Below, piece after piece: positions 57,907 through 64,000 of a stretch of 64,000 nt of DNA (position 1 is the stretch's first letter; each line of letters opens with the position of its first letter). Position numbers and translations under genes: made by a program. Source of the DNA: Drechslerella dactyloides. Taxonomy: Eukaryota; Ascomycota; Orbiliomycetes; Orbiliales; Orbiliaceae. The notes under the pieces were generated by a model. It searched no databases. It saw only the letters and a program-made list of their open reading frames with translations, and was not told the DNA's origin. The stretch spans positions 4,836,001 to 4,900,000 of the forward strand of contig JAGTWJ010000017.1 in NCBI GenBank assembly GCA_020064725.1, read 5' to 3'.

Positions 57907-58836
57907 ATGACGGCGACTGCTCCTCTTTCCCATGCAGACAGGGATGCGGACGTCGAAGCCGCTCCTGCAAAACCTTTGGGCCGGTCGCGATCACCCACGC
58001 AGTCTCCTGATGAGCGGTCGCGTAAACGACACCGACCCGATTCGCCTTCGCTCCAAAGCCACCAGCAAATCTCAACTGCAGAGTCTACTTCTTCGACAGC
58101 GGATGTCGGGTCTCCAGCAGCATCGGATCGTGATGAACAATCACAAGATGACTTCAAGTCGCAATCGTCAAAGCAATCTCGGGACGACGTGACACCGAAG
58201 CCCGAGCCCGAGCCCGCCAATGGTGAAGGCGACACCGCTGAGACGGACCAGGAAGAAGGCGAGCTGCCGCCGTTACCACCTGGTCCACCACCGGAAGAAC
58301 CGCCGTCCGACGGCTGGGAAGCGATCTGGGAGCCGGAGGTCGGCCAATATTACTTCTACAATCACCTCAGCGGCGAAACAACTTGGACGAACCCACGGGT
58401 GCCGCCGTCAGAAGATGCCGCGGCTGCACCTGCCGATCAAAGTGGCTCCACAGCAGACTCCGGGGATACGAAACAGCAATACAGTGGTTATGTTCCCGCT
58501 ATTCACGGTGACTACGACCCGACGGCGCCGTACGCCCAACAACCGGAGCGAACGCCATCGCCAACCATTGACCCATACGTGGCACACGCAGCATTCAATC
58601 GCTTTACCGGCCGATTCCAGAACGGGCCTGGTACAGACCAACAAACAGAGGAGAGCCGGCAACGGCGGCAGATGGAGATCTATTTCGACGTGGATGCGGC
58701 GGCAAACTGTCACGACGGAAGGAGCCTCAAGGCGGAGCGGCAGGCGAAGAAACTGACCAAGAAAGAGGTCAAGGCCTTCCGAGAGAAGACGCGTCTGAAG
58801 AAAGAGGAGAAGAAGCGGGCATGGCTGCGGGACTGA
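57907..58836 (+). CDS. WW-domain protein
   Basis: A 309-residue intronless gene. One WW domain spans about residues 135-166 (GWEAIWEPEVGQYYFYNHL followed by SGETTWTNP), which binds proline-rich ligands. It is preceded by a Ser/Arg/Glu-rich disordered part and a poly-Pro stretch (LPPLPPGPPPEEPP). The C-terminus has a distinct block (FNRFTGRFQ, YFDVDAAANCHDGRSLKAER) and a Lys-rich coiled helix ending KKRAWLRD, which recurs from memory in fungal WW proteins of unknown role. Possible links are to splicing or transcription, as for many WW proteins, but nothing here proves it. Confidence 0.85.
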   Translation: MTATAPLSHADRDADVEAAPAKPLGRSRSPTQSPDERSRKRHRPDSPSLQSHQQISTAESTSSTADVGSPAASDRDEQSQDDFKSQSSKQSRDDVTPKPEPEPANGEGDTAETDQEEGELPPLPPGPPPEEPPSDGWEAIWEPEVGQYYFYNHLSGETTWTNPRVPPSEDAAAAPADQSGSTADSGDTKQQYSGYVPAIHGDYDPTAPYAQQPERTPSPTIDPYVAHAAFNRFTGRFQNGPGTDQQTEESRQRRQMEIYFDVDAAANCHDGRSLKAERQAKKLTKKEVKAFREKTRLKKEEKKRAWLRD

Positions 58837-59488
58837 GCGATGGTTAACGGATTGATACAGGGTGCTTAGACGGCCCGGGAGGATTTATCACTGGGTTCGG
58901 GAGTTTCTGGAAGGTGTACCGGCCGGCATTCGCTTTTGCTGTTCTAATTGACTATTCGGAGTATATAATTCGTTCTCGACCCATCAGACCATAGTTCCCG
59001 ACTTCGCTGTCGGCGCATTCTGCAGCGGCATGCTTTATAGAATTGCTGTTGCTGTACGCTTACTTGCTGCATGCATGCATACTTTGTCACGCTACTGACA
59101 TATCCAGTGTACCTAATCCACCACAACTGCTCTCCACCTTGTGAATCTCCACCCGTCCGAGTGCTTCATCACCGGCCTCGCATACCCCCGAGCGAGTAGA
59201 TAACCTTTCCGCCTGCTGTATCGCGGTCCCGTCGACCGAGAAAGTCACCTTCGAGGCGGTCTTGGCGCGGACGTGGCTGTTCGGCTCGGATCGCCCGCAA
59301 GCACTCGCCACGCCGCCAACTGAACCTGCGCCAGCGAAACGTTGACCAGCCTGCGCTGGCTGCCCGCCAGCACATTCCATCTCCAACTTTCTTCTTTCCT
59401 TCCATCCCATCGTCGGTTTTGACAGCGTGGTCTCTACGGTCGACTTCAGATTCGCTCCGTAGTCCCGCTAGCTGCGCAGCTGTCTGCA
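58837..59488. other. Intergenic, promoter of the auxilin gene
   Basis: A 652-bp gap between two plus-strand genes. Contains a short GCAT repeat near 59071-59080 and C/T-rich DNA before the next start. No gene seen. Confidence 0.5.
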
Positions 59489-62348
59489 ATGGACGACCTC
59501 GCCGGCCTCAACTGGACGTCGTCGCCGTCGTCCGCCACGAACCCTACCCCCTCCAAGGCCGACTACAGCTCAACTTCGCTCCGCTCCACCCCGGTTCTGA
59601 CCCCGCAATCCGCTGCCTCCATAAGCCGGCCGGCATCCACGAAGCCGCTGCCCGGCGCCGGGTTCCGCCTGGATGCCTCCCGAGATGCCTCTTCAGCTGC
59701 CGCCGGCAGCGGTAGCAACGGCCTGGACAGCTTCTCGTCCCTGGTCAACTTTGGCGGAAAGAAGGCTGCGAATACCAGCTCGATGAGCCTACTGGAACAA
59801 CAGAAGAAGATGCAAGAGGACAAAGCCAAGGCAAACCTGCTCCAGCAGCAGCGATTGGACCAGCAGTTTAGTGGCTTGGACTCGTTGGGCTCGATAGGTG
59901 CGAATGCCACCTCTAACACCGGTAGTAATGGGTTCCGCCCTCCGTTCAACAGGTCGACACCGTCGCCAAACCCTTCGGATCAGGATGACCTGCTGGCTGG
60001 GTTCTCGGCGGATGCGAAAGTCAATCGAGCCAGTCACTTCCCACCGCCCTCTGCCGCTACGCCTCCAACAGTTACGCCCTCACTATTGCCTAGCAGACCA
60101 ACACCGAGCCCCAAGCCGCAGCAGGGCTTGACTGCAAGCGATCCATTCGATCTGGACAGCTTTGGCAGCGACCTCCCAAGCTCGCATGCGCAATCTGCAG
60201 CCGTTGCTGGAAATAATGATGACGATGATATATTGGGCCTTCTCGGCAAGCCTGTCGACGAAGTCAAGAAGAAATCACCGTCACCGCCACCGAAACCTGC
60301 CCGGCATCCACGTCGTCCTGAGAATGAAGATCTCCGCAGTGTCGCTCGGACCCCTCCTCCTGGAAAGGACCCGCGAGACCCCGCTATAGCTGAGCTGGTG
60401 GATATGGGGTTCTCGGTGGAAGACGCGAAGAGGGCGTTGGCAGAGACGGACACGGGGCTCGATGTCCGCGCCGCGATTGATTATCTCCTCAAGGAAGCCC
60501 ATGCGAAGAGCAAACCGTCAGGTCATGAACACACGCGCGAACACGCGCGCGAACACACGCGCGGGAGAAAGACTACTTCGGACCGCGAGGCCAGAGAGGA
60601 ATATGGAGGTCACAGCTCACGCAGGAATGCCGGCGGGCGGCCAGCATGGCAGTCACAGGCACAGGGCGAGATGCAGGACGTGGCCGCGTTTGCGCAGGAG
60701 GTCGGTGGAAATATCTTAAAGACGGCGGGGAGCATATGGGCTACCGGGCGGAAGAAGATGGCGCAGGCTATCAACGAACTGCAGGACGATAAGAATACTG
60801 GTGACAATACGCCTAAATGGATGAGGGAGGCGCAGAGTCAGCAACAGCAGCAACGGAGTAGAAGCAGCAGGCGACCGGACGACAATTTCACGACAGAAGC
60901 TATGATGCTGGATATGGGTGGTGATCCGAGAAAGGGCCATTCCGAAAGAAGCGGACGCGCAGCTCGACCCGAGGACGACGACGAAAGACGGAGAAGGCAG
61001 CAGGCGAGACAGCACAGAGAGCGAAGAGAGGAAAGCAACCAGAAGCCAGCGGTAGTCGACAGGAGGGCAGAACTAAGGGCTAAAGTGGACGAAGCAGAGG
61101 TGTATATCAGCCCTGCAAGACGGCGCCCCCCGAGGCCGACGGCAGCCCCAACACCCCCTCCGAAGCCGCAAGTCGCAGAGGCCGACTTACTATTCGGTAC
61201 TGCATCTTACCCGCCTGTGACAGAATCTCGGTCTGCACCTCCGCCGTCGACTCGTGCCCGTCCCGCCAGCAATAACACACCGCCACCACAACCTGCACCC
61301 GCTCCACCGCGTCCCGCTACGACTGCACATTCAACACCCGCACATAAACCTCGCCAGATCCCGCCGGTTCCTCAATCCACTTTAGCGTCGAGTACCACTT
61401 CCCGAGCAGCGGGCACGGAAGCATTCAAACGTGGAGATTATCCGTTAGCACTGTCTCACTATACGACTTCGTTATCGGGGATCCCCACATCGCATCCGAT
61501 ACGTTATCTGATCCTGACCAACCGTGCGATCGTCCATATAAAACTCGGCGACTCGAAAGCCGCCGTGGAAGACTGCGACGATGTGATCTCAGGCGTCGGT
61601 AGCAGTCGAGGAGTTGGCGAAACCTTCGATCTTGGCGATGGAACGAACAAAGATCTCAAGGAAATATGGGGGAAGGCAGTTGTGCGACGAGCTGAGGCTC
61701 TGGAGCACCTGGAACGCTGGACAGACGCTGGTGCAGCGTGGGGCGTAGCCCTAGAAAACGGAGTCGGAGGCGCGTCCGCAAGCGCAGGAAAGGCGAGATG
61801 TGAGAAGGCCTTGGCACCCAAGAAACCGAATCCCCCGCCAGCAGCGAAGAAGCCGCCACCTCCGCGGACATCGAGGCCGGCGCCAAGGAAACCTCAGACC
61901 AGTGCCGAGAGCGCCGAAGCGGTGAGCCGGCTGCGGGCCGCGAATGCCGCGGCGGACAAGGCTGACGCGGAGAAGTTCGCGTTGCACGACAGCGTGGAGG
62001 GGCGAGTCTTGGCGTGGAAAGGAGGTAAGGAGACGAACCTGAGGGCGCTAATTGCGAGTCTGGACATGGTACTGTGGGAAGGTTGCGGGTGGAAGAAAGT
62101 GGGGATGCACGAGCTCGTGATGCCAAACAAGGTCAAAATCGCTTACATGAAGGGCATCGCAAAAGTGCATCCGGACAAGGTATGTTTTTCGGAACACCCC
62201 CTCAACTTTGCAGGGGTCACGTAGACTGACTGGGTTGGTGGTATAGATATCACAAGATGCGACGGTGGAACAACGGATGCTTGCGGCGGCGGTATTCAGC
62301 GGTTTGAACGATGCGTGGGACGACTTTAAGAAGCAGAACAATCTGTGA
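59489..62348 (+). CDS. SWA2: Auxilin-like clathrin-uncoating J protein (Swa2 type)
   Basis: A 930-residue fungal auxilin. It recruits Hsp70 to strip clathrin from vesicles. The N-terminal third has short clathrin/adaptor-type motifs (DPFDLDSFG, DDDDILGLLG). A UBA domain spans about residues 297-337 (AIAELVDMGFSVEDAKRAL). TPR repeats lie at about 637-770 (FKRGDYPLALSHYTTSL, YLILTNRAIVHIKLGDSKAA). The C-terminal J domain ends with KVHPDK-ISQDATVEQRM and AWDDFKKQNNL, with the HPD tripeptide. Exons 59489-62179 and 62247-62348; the 67-nt intron falls directly after HPDK and must be spliced to complete the J domain. A short repeat (REHAREHTR, about 60530-60565) sits after the UBA domain. Confidence 0.93.
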
Positions 62349-63041
62349 TGCGCGTCGCATTGTAGGACTAAGTTAATAGGTGGTGGTAATTTGCGGATAG
62401 GTTTTTGTACATACAAGCTGGTTGGACCTGGTGTGGAGCCAATTTCTAGTCGTGTGCGCATAGACGTCGAATGGAGTAGGTTCTGTGATTTTAGCTTGAT
62501 AGCGGGGCCGTCGAAAATCTCGCCTAGGCCTGCTCTCATTGGTCACGTAAAGATCGTTCGTGGATTTCCACTTGGATACTATCATGCATATGACATGGTT
62601 ATCCACGGGCTAGAATACTAAATGTCTCTCCTCGGTCGATAGAAGAGGTTGATCAATTGAGCACTGCAGTGACGGTGCAGGTGGAGCTGCAGTGATTGCC
62701 AGAATCAACATCAGGGTCGAACGTTCGATGGATTAATTCATACGTTATCGACCGGCTAGATAGAAGGATATTAGGTCACGGCTAATGCGACATGGGATGT
62801 CATGATTCCGTATCTGATTCTCTCTCATATTGTCGTGCTATAGACGTGTATGAATAATCTTCAACCTCAAGGTAGTCCGGCGCGGCGTGCGTATATGGTT
62901 CTTTGTGCAACCGGACGCGGCTGTTCTAACGCCTAACAACTGCCATAAGGCTGGCGCGGCTGGCTAGCGTGGTGTCACCTCAAGCTAAAGCCAACTGCTA
63001 CGTATACGTCAGCCTAGCGCCTTGACGTGTAAGACCCAGTC
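62349..63041. other. Intergenic, promoter of the PL8-like gene
   Basis: A 693-bp gap between two plus-strand genes. No gene or clear TATA box seen. Confidence 0.5.
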
Positions 63042-64000
63042 ATGGCGCCTACATTCCCCGCCGTTCGGTCGCTGACTTCGAACCAAAGACTCCTCATCTC
63101 ATCTGCCCTTGTCCTCGTCGTCGCCGTTCTCATCGTCATGTTTGGGAAACTTGGGAGCCTGCGCGACAAGGCGCAGGGCCTCAGTGAGCATGTCCAGAAG
63201 CACCTGCATCTAAACGATCACCCCGGCCAAGAACACCAACAGCAGCCGCAACAGCACATTATCAACGACGGTTCCGGCCCACAATGCGCCGGTGACCCTC
63301 CACCGCCTGTGCCGCAGCGACCAGCTTCCCAAGAAGCCTTTGCGAACTTACGCCGTAAGTGGTTTGCACAGGTCGTGGGCGACTTCGACACGATCGACCA
63401 GTCGGACCCGAACGTCCGGACCAACGTGGAAGCCATATCGGACGGTGGCCGACGTGTCTTACGCGACATTCAACTGAGGTGGGACCGCGTGCTCAAGAAC
63501 GTCGGGCCGCTGCGAGCGGGCGACATTGGCTTCCACACGTCGTATACAAGGGTATGCATTCCCTCCTAGGATGTGTAACTAAGTACCCATGTCGGCTCGG
63601 TTGTTTGACGCCGTGCTTCGATGCTAACTTGGATGTCTTCGATCGCACATAGCTCCTGCGGCTCGCATCCGCTTGGGCGACGCCAGGGACAGCGCAGTAT
63701 CGGGACGAAGAGGTCCTGCAGCGGCTGCTTCAAGGGCTCGATCACATCCACAAGATTTTCTACAACAGCGGTAACCAAGATATCAAGGATTGTATCAAGA
63801 GCCGGAACAATTGGTGGGCCATACAGTGCGTTTGATCCCTCATTCTTGTTGTCACTTGTGCGGTGCTGCATCTATCTATTCGGCTGCTAAATCCCCCCTG
63901 TTGCGCAAAGAATTGGAGCGCCGAAGACCCTTGCCGACATTTGCGTCATCCTCTACGATCAACTAGGTCCAGACCGCCGCCAACAATGGGGGCAAACCAT
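63042..64000 (+). CDS. Polysaccharide lyase family 8-like protein (3' partial)
   Basis: The start of a large protein that resembles PL8 lyases, which cleave uronic-acid polysaccharides. The visible part has an N-terminal hydrophobic anchor (about residues 17-34, LISSALVLVVAVLIVMFG), a Gln/His-rich spacer, then an all-alpha region. The block RNNWWAIQIGAPKTLADICV matches the NWWxxxIGxPxxL segment of PL8 enzymes. Exons 63042-63551, 63653-63825 and 63911-64000 (runs off the window); introns 101 and 85 nt, phases agree. The catalytic half lies outside the window, so substrate and activity cannot be judged. The anchor suggests a membrane-bound or poorly cleaved secretory form. Confidence 0.7.

Noticed and set aside
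60531..60565. CGCGCGAACAC repeats as a binding-site array
   Set aside because: They code for REHAREHTR in frame within the auxilin gene; a short coding repeat is the simpler view.
1..64000. Secondary-metabolite or defence gene cluster
   Set aside because: No PKS, NRPS, terpene synthase, P450, cluster-type regulator or restriction/defence module was found; neighbours are unrelated housekeeping and secreted-enzyme genes.

Overview
The window is a gene-dense stretch of nuclear DNA from a filamentous ascomycete (Pezizomycotina). Signs of this are short introns (mostly 49-110 nt) with GTANGT-type donors, CTAAC/CTGAC branch sites and CAG/TAG acceptors, fungal carbohydrate-binding modules (CBM1), a QDE-1/SAD-1-type RNA-dependent RNA polymerase, an LCL2 gene and plant-cell-wall-degrading enzymes. 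I cannot place the species from the sequence alone. All exon joins given here were worked out by eye from splice signals, reading-frame phase and remembered family motifs; no alignment was run.

Layout. 1-2777: 3' part of an MBD4-like DNA glycosylase. 2778-6459: long gene-free tract. 6460-8049: exo-polygalacturonase (GH28). 9083-10849: a broken, unrecognised, possibly secreted protein gene. 11160-14093: GH74 xyloglucanase with a C-terminal CBM1. 15090-16664: a thioesterase-like protein that lacks its catalytic Ser, divergent from UBC7. 16993-19211: mitochondrial-type membrane protein. 19471-21455: M18 aspartyl aminopeptidase. 21895-23115: sugar/polyol-type SDR with a 15-nt microexon. 24798-30220: RNA-silencing RdRP. 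31198-32654: pectin methylesterase with CBM1. 33616-34506: omega-like GST carrying a one-base frameshift. 34871-35933: pICln. 36111-40762: cysteinyl-tRNA synthetase head-to-head with TRM61. 41069-43873: ten-exon sedolisin protease. 43874-47110: gene-free. 47111-48547: SEN2. 49413-50925: LCL2 head-to-head with mitochondrial bL27. 51531-53805: unrecognised protein. 55550-56884: NOB1. 57335-58836: NOP10 head-to-head with a WW-domain protein. 59489-62348: auxilin/SWA2. 63042-64000: 5' part of a PL8-type polysaccharide lyase.

Two functional themes mix here. One is secreted enzymes acting on plant polymers: exo-PG, GH74-CBM1, PME-CBM1, sedolisin and probably PL8. The other is RNA and translation genes: RdRP, pICln (snRNP assembly), CysRS, TRM61, SEN2, bL27, NOB1 and NOP10. 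Several of the latter sit in head-to-head pairs with 195-365 bp shared promoters. I saw no convincing tRNA or rRNA gene, transposon, CRISPR array or biosynthetic cluster. The items most worth a second look are the multiply lesioned gene at 9083-10849, the active-site-less thioesterase homologue, the M18 peptidase with an N-terminal Cys-pair/poly-Ala extension, the GC-AG intron in CysRS, the PME-CBM1 architecture, the sedolisin linker insertion, and poly(A) tracts just upstream of two ribosome-biogenesis genes.
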